12,800 bases of DNA. Origin: an uncultured Nocardioides sp. (GTDB taxonomy: Bacteria; Actinomycetota; Actinomycetes; Propionibacteriales; Nocardioidaceae). The translations under genes and the position numbers were made by a program. Below the pieces are notes generated by a model. That model was given only the letters and a program-made list of their open reading frames with translations, had not been told where the DNA came from and made no database searches. The stretch is taken from assembly GCF_946885725.1 (NCBI RefSeq), contig NZ_CAMPGZ010000123.1:1-12800 (forward strand). The letters are read 5' to 3'. This document shows positions 6,971 to 12,580 of the stretch, in pieces. The first letter of the stretch is position 1; every line of letters starts with the position of its first letter.

Positions 6971-7593
6971 TCCTTTCCCGACTCCGTCTCGCGGCCGTCG
7001 CAGTAGCGGGCGCCGTGCTGCTCGCCGGCTGCAGCGGCGGCGGTGCCGACGCGGCTTTCGACAACGACGACTTCGTGTCCTGCATCGAGGACGCCGGGCT
7101 GTCGGTCGACGGGTCGTCCGACTGGTCCGACGACGAGCTGCGCGCGTTCTTCTCCGAGCCGGCGGCGCTCGACTGCGCGGCGACCGAGCTGTCCGACGGC
7201 GAGCGCTCGGAGGCCCTGCAGGCCGCGTTCCCGGCGACCGAGGACTTCGACGAGGCCGGGCTCGACCAGCGTTTCGCACCCATCGACGCCTTGGTCGGCT
7301 ACGTCCGCGCCGACATCGCCGATCTCGGCGAGACCGAGGTGGTCGCGCGTGCCGGGCGGCTCATCGACGCGATCGAGTGGGAGCCGGAGGGCACGAGGAC
7401 CGAGGCCCGCGAGCAGGTCGCCCTGACCGTCGTGCGTGAGACCGAGGGCGTTCCCGACTACAACTCGTGGCTGGACGAGCACGGAGTCGAGGACGACTAC
7501 ACCGGCCGCGCGAAGTACGTCACCGCCGCCCAGCAGGACGGCACTCCGACGGCCGAGAAGATCGACAAGGTCGTCCAGGAGCTCGAGGGCTAG
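6967..7593 (+). CDS. Acidic lipoprotein coupled to the WXG-module protein
   Basis: 208-aa protein exported to the outer face of the membrane. A signal peptide (basic SRLRLAA, hydrophobic VAVAGAVLLAG) ends in the lipobox LLAGC with lipidated C22, followed by a Gly/Ser linker. The mature part is acidic and helical, with C39 and C70 as a possible disulfide pair and the segments FVSCIEDAGLSVDG, DEAGLDQRFAPIDALVGYVR and GVPDYNSWLDEHGVEDDY. I recognise no family. GTG 6967 overlaps the preceding stop as GTGA, so its synthesis is coupled to the 720-aa protein and the two probably act together, for example as anchor, chaperone or immunity partner at the membrane. The frame is open well upstream, but those residues are a shadow of the preceding gene; the lipobox fixes the start. 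Confidence 0.9.
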   Translation: MILSRLRLAAVAVAGAVLLAGCSGGGADAAFDNDDFVSCIEDAGLSVDGSSDWSDDELRAFFSEPAALDCAATELSDGERSEALQAAFPATEDFDEAGLDQRFAPIDALVGYVRADIADLGETEVVARAGRLIDAIEWEPEGTRTEAREQVALTVVRETEGVPDYNSWLDEHGVEDDYTGRAKYVTAAQQDGTPTAEKIDKVVQELEG

Positions 7594-7611
7594 AACGGGA
7601 CGGACCCGGCG

Positions 7612-7628
7612 GACCGGGAAAACCGGTC
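7612..7628. terminator. Inverted repeat GACCGG-N5-CCGGTC: terminator or operator
   Basis: A perfect 6-bp stem (GACCGG/CCGGTC) with loop GAAAA lies 18 nt after the lipoprotein stop, and an overlapping alternative stem CCCGG-cgga-CCGGG is at 7605-7618. Its right arm overlaps the proposed -35 of the ABC operon (7627-7632). It may end the WXG cassette transcript or serve as an operator for the exporter. Confidence 0.4.
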
Positions 7629-7655
7629 GACCCTGTCGGTGACCAGGACTAACTT
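7627..7655 (+). promoter_or_regulatory. Promoter of the ABC exporter operon, probably leaderless
   Basis: TCGACC (7627-7632), a 17-nt spacer and TAACTT (7650-7655) fit a housekeeping sigma promoter. The -10 ends 7 nt before ATG 7663, so the mRNA would begin at the start codon. No Shine-Dalgarno precedes either ATG 7663 or the upstream in-frame GTG 7639. Confidence 0.5.
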
Positions 7656-7662
7656 CGCGAGC

Positions 7663-8706
7663 ATGGTCACCGTCCCGGCCACGTCCTCTGCCCAGTCCGC
7701 CCAGCCTCTCGAGTCCGGCCGGCCCGTCGTCCGCGCGCTCGACCTGCGCCGCAGCTACCGCACCCGCGCCGGCACGTTCCGCCGGGAGCGCAAGGAGGTC
7801 GAGGCCGTCCGCGGGGTGAGCTTCGACATCGAGGCCGGCGAGCTGTTCGGCCTCCTCGGTCCCAACGGTGCCGGCAAGACCACGACGATCAAGATGCTGA
7901 TCACCCTGCTGCTGCCGACCGGCGGCAGCGCGCAGGTGCTCGGTCACGACGTCGTCGCCGACGCACGCGTCGTGCGCCGCCACATCGGCTACGTCTTCGG
8001 CGGCGACCGCGGCCTCTACGAACGCCTCAGCGCGCTCGACAACCTGCGCTACTTCGCCGAGCTGTACGGCGTCCCGCCCGGCGAGCAGCGGCGGCGGATC
8101 GGAAGCCTGTTGGAGATGGTCGGCCTGACCGGCCGCGAGAAGGAGCGTGTCGAGGGCTTCTCGCGCGGCATGCGGCAGCGCCTGCACATCGCGCGCGGCC
8201 TGCTGCACGACCCCGAGGTGCTGTTCCTCGACGAGCCGACGATCGGCATCGACCCGGTCGGCGCGCGCGAGCTGCGCGGCACCATCGCCGACCTGCGCGA
8301 GCAGGGCAAGACGATCCTGCTGACCACGCACTACATGTTCGAGGCCGACGAGCTCTGCGACCGGATCGCGGTGATCCGCGGTGGTGAGATCGTCGCCACC
8401 GGCACACCCGCCGACCTCAAGCAGCGCGTCACCGCGGGCCACGTCGTCGAGGTCGAGACGTTCGGCCTGCCGGCCACCTCCGTCGACGCCGTACGAACGC
8501 TGGACGGCGTGCGCTCCGCCGCCGTCGAGGAGCGGGGCCAGGCGCAGGTGCTCATCGTGCAGGCGCACCCAGGCGCCGAGGTCACCTCGTCCGTGCTCGG
8601 CTCGCTCGAGGGCGTCAACGTCGGCCGGGTCAGCTCGCGCGAGCCGACCCTCGAGGACGCCTACGTCGAGCTGGTGTCCGCCGAGCCCGCCGGAGCGCCG
8701 GCGTGA
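7663..8706 (+). CDS. ABC transporter ATP-binding protein (DrrA/NatA type)
   Basis: 347-aa ATPase of a drug/lipid-type exporter, acting on the cytoplasmic side with the two permeases that follow. Visible motifs: Walker A GPNGAGKTT (residues 66-74), signature FSRGMRQR in place of LSGGQ (166-173), Walker B VLFLDEP (186-192) and H-loop H223 in LLTTHYMFEADELCD. The Q-loop region reads YVFGGDRGLYERLSALDNL and lacks the usual Gln; I recall the same form in relatives of this subgroup. A C-terminal domain ends PTLEDAYVELV, as in DrrA-like proteins. ATG 7663 is preferred to GTG 7639 because of the -10 hexamer 7 nt before it; with GTG the product would be 355 aa. The N terminus has about 20 Ser/Pro-rich residues before the ATPase fold. 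Its stop overlaps the first permease start (GTGA). The substrate is unknown. Confidence 0.93.
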   Translation: MVTVPATSSAQSAQPLESGRPVVRALDLRRSYRTRAGTFRRERKEVEAVRGVSFDIEAGELFGLLGPNGAGKTTTIKMLITLLLPTGGSAQVLGHDVVADARVVRRHIGYVFGGDRGLYERLSALDNLRYFAELYGVPPGEQRRRIGSLLEMVGLTGREKERVEGFSRGMRQRLHIARGLLHDPEVLFLDEPTIGIDPVGARELRGTIADLREQGKTILLTTHYMFEADELCDRIAVIRGGEIVATGTPADLKQRVTAGHVVEVETFGLPATSVDAVRTLDGVRSAAVEERGQAQVLIVQAHPGAEVTSSVLGSLEGVNVGRVSSREPTLEDAYVELVSAEPAGAPA

Positions 8707-9473
8707 GGGTCCTGAGACTCGTCGCCGTCTCCTACTGGCTGCACCTGAAGATGATCGCGGTGTCGGTCTTCGAGGGCGTCTTCCAGGTGATCTGGCCGAT
8801 CTACTTCGCCACGGTCGCGTTCCTGCTCTACGGCCGCACCGACGACCAGAGCGTGCTCGTCTACGCCGGTCTCGGTGCCGCGGTGATGGGCATCTGGTCG
8901 GTGGTCACCACCACCGCCAGCGGGCTGCTGCAGCGCGAGCGCTGGCTGGGCACGCTCGAGCTGCTGGTGGCGTCGCCGACCCGGTTCGCGCTGGTGCTGG
9001 TGCCGATCACCACGGCGATGGCCTCGCTCGGGCTGTTCAGCCTGGGCTCCACGCTGCTGTGGGCGTGGCTGCTGTTCGGCATCACCGTGCCGGTCGCGAG
9101 CCCGCTGGCCTTCGCGATCTCGATCGGGGTATCAGTGTTCTCCGTTGCCCTGCTGGGCTTCCTGCTCTCGGTAGCGGTCGTGCGCTACCGGACGGCGTGG
9201 GCGATGGGCAACCTGCTCGAGTACCCCGGCTGGCTCCTCTGCGGCTTCGTCGTACCCCTGTCGCTGTTCCCGGGCTGGGTCGGCTGGATCTCCTACGCGC
9301 TGCCGCCGACCTGGGGCATGCAGGCGATCCGCGCGTCGGCCGCGGGCGAGTCGCCGTGGCTGGACGTCCTCATGTGCCTGGCCGTGGGGCTCGCGTACGG
9401 CGTCGTCGGGTGGCTGCTGTCCGAGACCGTCCTGCGCTCCGCGCGGCGCCACGCGACGCTGAGTCTGACGTGA
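8703..9473 (+). CDS. ABC-2 type permease (first)
   Basis: 256-aa membrane protein with about six helices. It shows the ABC-2 pattern: a first helix after a short cytoplasmic N terminus (VIWPIYFATVAFLLYG), a cytoplasmic coupling segment LLQRERWLGTLELLVASPT, then four helices and a C-terminal helix (LAYGVVGWLLSETVLR). The RERxxGTLExLxxSP-type segment is typical of permeases paired with DrrA/NatA ATPases. The GTG start overlaps the ATPase stop, so the two are coupled. The first and second permeases have the same size and layout but differ in sequence, so they probably form a heterodimer. Confidence 0.9.
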   Translation: MRVLRLVAVSYWLHLKMIAVSVFEGVFQVIWPIYFATVAFLLYGRTDDQSVLVYAGLGAAVMGIWSVVTTTASGLLQRERWLGTLELLVASPTRFALVLVPITTAMASLGLFSLGSTLLWAWLLFGITVPVASPLAFAISIGVSVFSVALLGFLLSVAVVRYRTAWAMGNLLEYPGWLLCGFVVPLSLFPGWVGWISYALPPTWGMQAIRASAAGESPWLDVLMCLAVGLAYGVVGWLLSETVLRSARRHATLSLT

Positions 9474-9483
9474 GAGCGGCCCG

Positions 9484-10269
9484 ATGACCTCGTTGCGGAT
9501 CTTCTTCGTGGGCGGCCTGATCAGCTTCCGGGCGCTGTTCAACTGGCTGAGCCCGTGGATCTACGTCCCGTCGCTGCTGATCGCGCCGATCGTGCAGATC
9601 CTGCTGTTCGCCTACATGGGCCGGGCGGCCGGGCAGGAGTCCGACGCGTTCTACGTGATCGGCAACGCGGTGCAGTACTCCGCGATCCCGTGCCTGTTCG
9701 CGATGGCCAACACGGTCGCCGGCGAGCGATGGACGCAGACGCTCGGCATCGTGCTGGTGACGCCGGCCAACCGGGTCGCGCTGTTCCTCGGCCGCTCGCT
9801 GCCGGTGGTGGTCAACGGGTTCTTCGTCTCGATGTTCAGCCTGTTCGTGGGCGGCCTGCTGCTCGGCGTGCACATACCTGGCTCCTCGTGGCTGCCGCTC
9901 GCGCTGGTCGTGGCGATCGCGGCGATCTCGTGCACCGGCCTCGGCCTCGCCAACGCCGCCCTCGGCCTCCGGGTGCGCGAGACCGCGGTGATGTCCAACG
10001 TGCTGTTCGGGCTGCTGCTGATCTTCAGCGGCGCCAACGTCCCGGTCGACGCGCTGCCCTCCTGGATGGAGGCGGTCTCACGCTGGCTGCCGCTGACGCA
10101 CGCGATCGAGGCCGCGCGCGAGGTCGCCGCAGGTGCGGGACTGTCCGCCGTGTCCGGGCTGATCGGCCGCGAGCTGATGCTCGGCGTGCTCTACGGCGGG
10201 GTCGGGCTCGGCGCGCTGCGGCTGCTCGAGGAGGAGGGCCGACGCCGGGCGACCCTCGAGATCCAGTAA
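9484..10269 (+). CDS. ABC-2 type permease (second)
   Basis: 261-aa membrane protein with about six helices: SLLIAPIVQILLFAYMG, a cytoplasmic segment VAGERWTQTLGIVLVTPANR that matches the coupling segment of its neighbour, and later GLLLIFSGANVPVDALPSWM and WLPLTHAIEAAREVAAG, both typical of ABC-2/DrrB-like permeases. It ends with a charged tail (LLEEEGRRRATLEIQ). The ATG lies 10 nt after the stop of the first permease, with GAGAGCGG upstream as a weak ribosome binding site. It completes an ATPase plus two-permease exporter and is convergent with gpmA, only 10 nt separating the two stops. Confidence 0.9.
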   Translation: MTSLRIFFVGGLISFRALFNWLSPWIYVPSLLIAPIVQILLFAYMGRAAGQESDAFYVIGNAVQYSAIPCLFAMANTVAGERWTQTLGIVLVTPANRVALFLGRSLPVVVNGFFVSMFSLFVGGLLLGVHIPGSSWLPLALVVAIAAISCTGLGLANAALGLRVRETAVMSNVLFGLLLIFSGANVPVDALPSWMEAVSRWLPLTHAIEAAREVAAGAGLSAVSGLIGRELMLGVLYGGVGLGALRLLEEEGRRRATLEIQ

Positions 10270-10279
10270 CCCTGCTGGG

Positions 10280-11032
10280 TCAGCGGCCCTGGTTGGCGAC
10301 CGCGGCGATGGCCTCCTTGGCGGCCTCGGGGTCGAGGTACTCGCCGCCCTTCTGCACCGGCCGCATGTTGTCGTCGAGCTTGTAGACGAGCGGGATGCCG
10401 GTCGGGATGTTGAGGCCGACCACGGCCTCCTCCGACATGCCGTCGAGGTGCTTCACCAGCGCGCGCAGCGAGTTGCCGTGCGCGGCGATGCACACGACGT
10501 TGCCGGCGCGCAGGTCGGGCACGATGGCGTCGTACCAGTAGGGCAGCATCCGGTCCACGACGTCCGCGAGGCACTCGGTGCGCGGCCGCAGCTCGTCGGG
10601 CAGGGCGGCGTACCGCGGGTCGTCGACCTGGCTGAACTCCGAGGAGTCGTCGAGCGGCGGCGGCGGCTCGCTGTAGGAGCGGCGCCAGAGCATGAACTGC
10701 TCCTCGCCGAACTCCTCGAGCGTGGCCTTCTTGTCCTTGCCCTGCAGCGCGCCGTAGTGCCGCTCGTTGAGCCGCCACGACCGCTTCACCGGGATCCAGT
10801 GCCGCTCGCACTCGTCGAGCGCCAGCTGCGCGGTGGTGATCGCGCGGCGCAGCACGGAGGTGTGCAGCACGTCGGGGAGGAACCCGGCCTCCGCCATCAG
10901 GGAGCCGCCGCGGACGGCCTCCTCGCGGCCCTTCTCGGACAGGGCCACGTCGACCCAGCCGGTGAAGAGGTTCTTGGCGTTCCACTCGCTCTCGCCATGG
11001 CGGAGCAGGACGAGGGTCGACTCAGCGCTCAT
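10280..11032 (-). CDS. gpmA: 2,3-bisphosphoglycerate-dependent phosphoglycerate mutase
   Basis: 250-aa cytoplasmic enzyme of glycolysis and gluconeogenesis interconverting 3- and 2-phosphoglycerate. The catalytic phospho-histidine is H12 in [11 protein letters not shown]62 lies in the [11 protein letters not shown] helix, E90 in [13 protein letters not shown], and the second histidine is H185 in [10 protein letters not shown]. Length and motifs are standard for GpmA (gpm1 of Mycobacterium). In many actinobacteria gpm lies close to phoU/senX3-regX3; here about 6.8 kb of other genes separates them. A TAGCCT hexamer ends 6 nt before the ATG and there is no Shine-Dalgarno, so the mRNA may be leaderless. 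Confidence 0.97.
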   Translation of the reverse strand: MSAESTLVLLRHGESEWNAKNLFTGWVDVALSEKGREEAVRGGSLMAEAGFLPDVLHTSVLRRAITTAQLALDECERHWIPVKRSWRLNERHYGALQGKDKKATLEEFGEEQFMLWRRSYSEPPPPLDDSSEFSQVDDPRYAALPDELRPRTECLADVVDRMLPYWYDAIVPDLRAGNVVCIAAHGNSLRALVKHLDGMSEEAVVGLNIPTGIPLVYKLDDNMRPVQKGGEYLDPEAAKEAIAAVANQGR

Positions 11033-11038
11033 GGGCGC

Positions 11039-11044
11039 AGGCTA
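11039..11044 (-). promoter_or_regulatory. Candidate -10 hexamer of a leaderless gpmA promoter
   Basis: TAGCCT on the minus strand is followed by 6 nt and the ATG at 11032. It overlaps no other gene. The -35 region lies within the stem-loop at 11049-11076 and shows no clear consensus. Confidence 0.36.
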
Positions 11045-11048
11045 GTAC

Positions 11049-11076
11049 GACGCCCTCGCCACGCGGGACGGGCGTC
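11049..11076 (-). terminator. GC-rich stem-loop after the LpqE-like gene
   Basis: GACGCCC and GGGCGTC form a perfect 7-bp stem around a 14-nt loop, starting 2 nt after the lipoprotein stop and ending 16 nt before gpmA. With one bulged base the stem extends by two more pairs (AC/GT). There is no U run, consistent with actinobacterial hairpin terminators. Confidence 0.45.
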
Positions 11077-11078
11077 CG

Positions 11079-11549
11079 TCAGGGGAGCGGGATGTCCTCG
11101 AAGGGACCGGTGGGCGCGACGACCGGCGCCTGCAGGGTGACCGAGGAGGCGTTCTCGAAGGAGAACGTGAGCGGCACGAAGTTGCCCGCCGCCACGCGCT
11201 CGCCGGTCACGGTGACGCTTCCGTCATCGATGGTGAGCAGGCCGCCGGCCGGGATCTCGGTGTCGCCGCCGAGCTCGACCTGTACGCCCTGACCGGAGAC
11301 GTCGACGAGGGAGTCGCCCTCGTCCTGGTTGTTGTTGGCGAACGTCGCCACGAGTGCGCCGCTGCCATCGGACCCGGAGACGATCAGCACGTTGAGCGCG
11401 TCGACCTCGCCGCCCTGGACGTTGACGCCCACGGCGGGGTTGTAGCGCTGGTCGGTCGGAGCGTCGAAGCCGCAGCCGGAGAGGCCGGCCGTCAGCACAG
11501 GCAGCGCCAGAGCGACGGCTGCGGTGGTGAGGCGACGACGAACGTTCAC
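11079..11549 (-). CDS. lpqE: LpqE-like lipoprotein
   Basis: 156-aa exported lipoprotein. Signal peptide MNVRRRL plus a hydrophobic stretch ends in the lipobox GLSGC, lipidated C26. The mature part is a single beta-rich domain: VDALNVLIVSGSDGSGALVATFANN, then TEIPAGGLLTIDDGSVTVTG and VPLTFSFENASSVTLQAPVVAP. This order (NVL strand, asparagine turn, loop, FxFExA strand, VPV near the end) matches mycobacterial LpqE, which lies beside carD in M. tuberculosis. The fold is akin to PCuAC/DUF461 copper chaperones, but after M1 there is no Met or His, so the copper-binding H/M motif is absent and copper binding is unlikely. The GTG start has GAGAGGA 7 nt upstream. A TAGACT -10-like hexamer (minus strand, 11586-11591) and an inverted repeat precede it. 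The name rests on remembered similarity and synteny. Confidence 0.8.
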   Translation of the reverse strand: MNVRRRLTTAAVALALPVLTAGLSGCGFDAPTDQRYNPAVGVNVQGGEVDALNVLIVSGSDGSGALVATFANNNQDEGDSLVDVSGQGVQVELGGDTEIPAGGLLTIDDGSVTVTGERVAAGNFVPLTFSFENASSVTLQAPVVAPTGPFEDIPLP

Positions 11550-11561
11550 GACTGGGTCCTC

Positions 11562-11600
11562 TCGTACGGGCGCTGGCGGTCGCCGAGTCTAGCCGTACGA
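11562..11600. repeat. Inverted repeat TCGTACGG ... CCGTACGA flanking the lpqE leader
   Basis: A perfect 8-bp inverted repeat with a 23-nt spacer lies between the ubiA stop and the lpqE start. Each arm contains the palindrome CGTACG, and the spacer holds GGCG-GT-CGCC. A TAGACT hexamer (minus strand, 11586-11591) lies between the arms. It may be an operator for lpqE or a terminator for ubiA. Confidence 0.38.
11586..11591 (-). promoter_or_regulatory. Candidate -10 of lpqE
   Basis: TAGACT (minus strand) fits TANNNT and lies 36 nt before the GTG, leaving a leader that contains the GAGAGGA ribosome binding site. No -35 consensus is visible. Confidence 0.33.
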
Positions 11601-11607
11601 CGCCTTG

Positions 11608-12324
11608 CTACTGCCGCAGGCCGACCTGCAGCACGGCCCAGACGAGCCCGCCTGCAACGAGCAGCGTGTAGGCGCTCGCGAGCCAGAGCAGCCGGGTCGC
11701 GCCGGTGCGCAGCGCGATGCGCAGCGGCAGGTGCCGCAGGCCGGTCTCGCGGTCCTCGACCAGGTCGGGCAGCGCCGCGAGCACGTGCACGCCGATGCCG
11801 AGCAAGGCGGCCAGCACGGTCACCTCGATCGTCGGTGGGCCGCCGTGCATGCCGCCACCCCATCCGCCGTACGACAGGAAGGCGGGGAGCAGCCCGAAGC
11901 CCACGGCCGGAGGCAGCCACGACAGCCAGGTGCGCTTGAACCAGAGGTGGTAGAGCCACGCACTCGCGACCGCGCCGAGGTGGGCGATGCCGGCGTACGT
12001 GCCGTTGGCGACCGACAGCGGGACGACCGCCAGCGTGGCGACCGCGATCGCGAACGCGACCGTGCCCGGGTCCACCCACCCCATCGCGACCGGCCGGTCC
12101 TGCCGGCCGACCTGGCGGTCGCGGTGGCGGTCGACGAGGTCGTCCATCCAGCCCACGGTGAGGCGCCCGACGAGCACGGTCGCCGCGACCAGTGCGCACT
12201 CGCGCGACGGCCGCCCGGACAGTGCCGCGGCGGCCGTGAGGGCACCCGTGAACGCCAGAGCGGGTAAAGGATGCGAGGCCAGGACGAGTGAGACGGCCGC
12301 CCCGTGCCGCCTGCGGAACCTCAT
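11608..12324 (-). CDS. UbiA-family prenyltransferase (short form)
   Basis: 238-aa polytopic membrane enzyme. UbiA-family proteins transfer an isoprenyl diphosphate chain onto an aromatic or other acceptor within the membrane. The first Asp-rich motif is D61-D62-x-x-D65-x3-D69 ([11 protein letters not shown], with Asp in place of the usual Asn), and the second is D187-x3-D191-x3-G195 ([17 protein letters not shown]); these bind Mg and diphosphate. About seven to eight hydrophobic helices are visible. At 238 aa it is shorter than the common 280-300 aa, and the acceptor cannot be inferred: no menaquinone, heme or arabinogalactan genes are adjacent. The ATG has a TTGACC/AATACT promoter directly upstream and no Shine-Dalgarno. 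It is upstream of lpqE and gpmA on the same strand. Confidence 0.9.
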   Translation of the reverse strand: MRFRRRHGAAVSLVLASHPLPALAFTGALTAAAALSGRPSRECALVAATVLVGRLTVGWMDDLVDRHRDRQVGRQDRPVAMGWVDPGTVAFAIAVATLAVVPLSVANGTYAGIAHLGAVASAWLYHLWFKRTWLSWLPPAVGFGLLPAFLSYGGWGGGMHGGPPTIEVTVLAALLGIGVHVLAALPDLVEDRETGLRHLPLRIALRTGATRLLWLASAYTLLVAGGLVWAVLQVGLRQ

Positions 12325-12330
12325 GCGCGG

Positions 12331-12358
12331 AGTATTGCCCAGCGCCCGCCCGGGTCAA
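12331..12358 (-). promoter_or_regulatory. Promoter of the UbiA-family gene, probably leaderless
   Basis: On the minus strand TTGACC (complement of 12353-12358), a 16-nt spacer and AATACT (complement of 12331-12336) are followed by 6 nt and ATG 12324. This is the best -35 match in the window. A CCCGG-GTCAA-CCGGG inverted repeat (12349-12363) overlaps the -35 and could be an operator. Confidence 0.52.
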
Positions 12359-12439
12359 CCGGGACTGGCCGTTCGACCTGCGGTTATGTCCGTTCGGAGG
12401 GGTCGGGACCACCCGTTGGGAAGGGGCCCGGGAGCCCGC

Positions 12440-12511
12440 TCAGAGGCGGTCAAGTGGTTGGTTGAGGCACATGAAATGCCGTCCTGTCAAGCCCTGATGT
12501 GGCCTCTGACC
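12440..12511 (+). other. Intergenic inverted repeats upstream of carD with alternative pairings
   Basis: GCCTCTGA (12502-12509) can pair perfectly with TCAGAGGC (12440-12447), or GCCTC within ATGTGGCCTC (12497-12506) can pair with GAGGCACAT (12464-12472) as 9 bp with one bulged G, extendable by GGT/ACC. The two pairings exclude each other. No ORF or promoter explains this. It lies upstream of the proposed carD -10, so it could be part of a longer leader from a further promoter, a small RNA, or a protein-binding site. Confidence 0.35.
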
Positions 12512-12547
12512 TGCGCAAACGCTTCGAGACGAGGTTCGGGGACGTGT

Positions 12548-12570
12548 TATCCTAGTCACCTAGGAAGGGG
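12548..12570 (+). promoter_or_regulatory. carD -10, leader hairpin and ribosome binding site
   Basis: TATCCT (12548-12553) is a good -10, with only a weak TTCGAG -35 (12523-12528, 19-nt spacing). AGGAAGGGG (12562-12570) is a strong ribosome binding site 10 nt before ATG 12581. TCCTAG-TCAC-CTAGGA (12550-12565) is a perfect 6-bp inverted repeat that spans the end of the -10 and the start of the ribosome binding site. Confidence 0.55.
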
Positions 12571-12580
12571 TACTTGGCAC

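Noticed and set aside
3836..7279. A 1147-codon open frame on the minus strand opposite the WXG cassette
   Set aside because: The product is a low-complexity run of Val/Leu/Gly/Asp/Arg typical of the reverse complement of GC-rich coding sequence. The plus-strand genes here have better start sites, ribosome binding sites, coupling and domain signals.
6877..8568. A 563-codon minus-strand open frame across the lipoprotein and ABC ATPase
   Set aside because: Spans two real genes and their intergenic promoter in antisense; low-complexity product.
10267..10277. Short hairpin ACCC-TGCT-GGGT between the convergent permease and gpmA stops
   Set aside because: Only four base pairs and no U tract; too weak to call a bidirectional terminator, although the location would suit one.
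12369..12396. Direct repeat CCGTTCG at 21-bp spacing upstream of ubiA
   Set aside because: Seven-base GC-rich repeats at one site only; helical-turn spacing is suggestive but no further copy or known motif supports it.
12524..12539. LexA-like TCGAGACGAGGTTCGG upstream of carD
   Set aside because: Only 9 of 12 consensus positions match, with both central left-half bases wrong; too weak to claim against the 11/12 site at 251-266.
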